This document shows, one piece after another, positions 63,701-64,000 of a stretch of 64,000 bases of DNA. This DNA comes from Prorocentrum cordatum. Lineage: Eukaryota > Sar > Dinophyceae > Prorocentrales > Prorocentraceae. The translations under genes were made by a program, and so were the position numbers. The DNA lies in contig CAUYUJ010014171.1 of NCBI GenBank assembly GCA_963575745.1, forward strand, positions 610,186-674,185, in the 5' to 3' direction. Numbering within the stretch: position 1 is the first letter of the stretch; each line of letters opens with the position of its first letter. The notes under the pieces are model-generated. The model searched no databases and was not told where the DNA came from. It saw only the letters and a program-made list of their open reading frames with translations.

Positions 63701-64000
63701 CGGGAAGTGCCCGCCGAAACGCCGTTCTTGGGACTTCAGCGCCGCGAATCAACGTGACGGTTGTGCTGACAGTCTTACACCGTGCCAGTAAAACATTTTT
63801 GGGACTTCAACACCGCGAATCAACGTGACAGTTGCGTCCTGACCGTCCGAGATCGCACCGCAAGACAGTTCCTGGGTCAGCAACCCTGAGAATTCTTAAA
63901 CCGATTCCAAACTTTTAAGAAATACGTTGTGCGGCGCCGACGTGAGAGCCGCTTTAGAAAATGAACCACTTTACATCCATGAATTCGTTACAAGTTTACA
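63700..64000 (+). repeat. GGGACTTCA repeat and ~80-bp family at the right edge
   Basis: TTGGGACTTCAGCGCCGCGA at about 63728 and TTGGGACTTCAACACCGCGA at about 63799 start two units that share AATCAACGTGAC. From about 63885 the sequence joins the ~80-bp family seen at 10.1-11.0 kb (AAACTTTTAAGA, GTGCGGCGC, GTGAGAGCCGC) and continues past the window edge. Confidence 0.75.

Noticed and set aside
1-64000. tRNA, rRNA or snRNA genes
   Set aside because: None recognised by eye on either strand; a covariance-model scan would be decisive.

Overview
The window looks like nuclear DNA of a dinoflagellate; the exact genus cannot be told from it. The grounds are: a near-perfect copy of the dinoflagellate spliced-leader sequence embedded in genomic DNA (3299-3320); GC-rich, very gene-poor sequence packed with simple repeats and satellites; retroelement polyproteins of a kind typical of dinoflagellates; and candidate introns, including one of GC-AG type. 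No rRNA, tRNA, CRISPR array or bacterial-style operon was seen.

Layout. 1-20 kb is almost wholly non-coding: a duplicated composite minisatellite element (726-1203 and 15487-15949), trinucleotide arrays, a spliced-leader-tagged retroposed ORF1-like pseudogene (3.3-4.7 kb), an 81-bp in-frame tandem repeat (5.5-6.1 kb), a degenerate ~80-bp repeat (10.1-11.0 kb, also present at the right edge of the window) and a ~22-copy array of a 103-bp satellite (17.5-19.8 kb). 20-27.5 kb is a decayed Ty1/copia-type retrotransposon: gag knuckle, methyltransferase-like domain, integrase, reverse transcriptase, RNase H, membrane-spanning tail. 29.9-31.5 kb holds the only convincing host gene, a DUF711/UPF0210 family protein with one intron. 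31.5-39 kb is repeats plus one broken ORF pair.

39-57 kb is a nest of mobile elements. A gag-protease fragment (39.1-42.5 kb) is followed by a large non-LTR retrotransposon (42.5 to about 56.6 kb). Its domain order is ORF1 with a RanBP2-type zinc finger, then RNase H, endonuclease, reverse transcriptase, zinc fingers, and a C-terminal domain with cytosine-methyltransferase-like motifs. A 5.84-kb DNA transposon (45203-51045) sits inside the endonuclease domain. It has perfect 40-bp inverted repeats and an 8-bp target-site duplication, and removing it with one duplication copy restores the endonuclease reading frame exactly. It carries two genes on the minus strand: an IS1595/Merlin-type DDE transposase and a three-exon P-loop ATPase. 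I regard this two-gene transposon, and the domain order of the retrotransposon it interrupts, as the most interesting content.

57-64 kb returns to repeats: TCC, GAT and GGA arrays, a 73-bp tandem repeat and dispersed cassettes, with no gene I can name. Long open frames through the trinucleotide and satellite arrays are treated as artefacts of composition.
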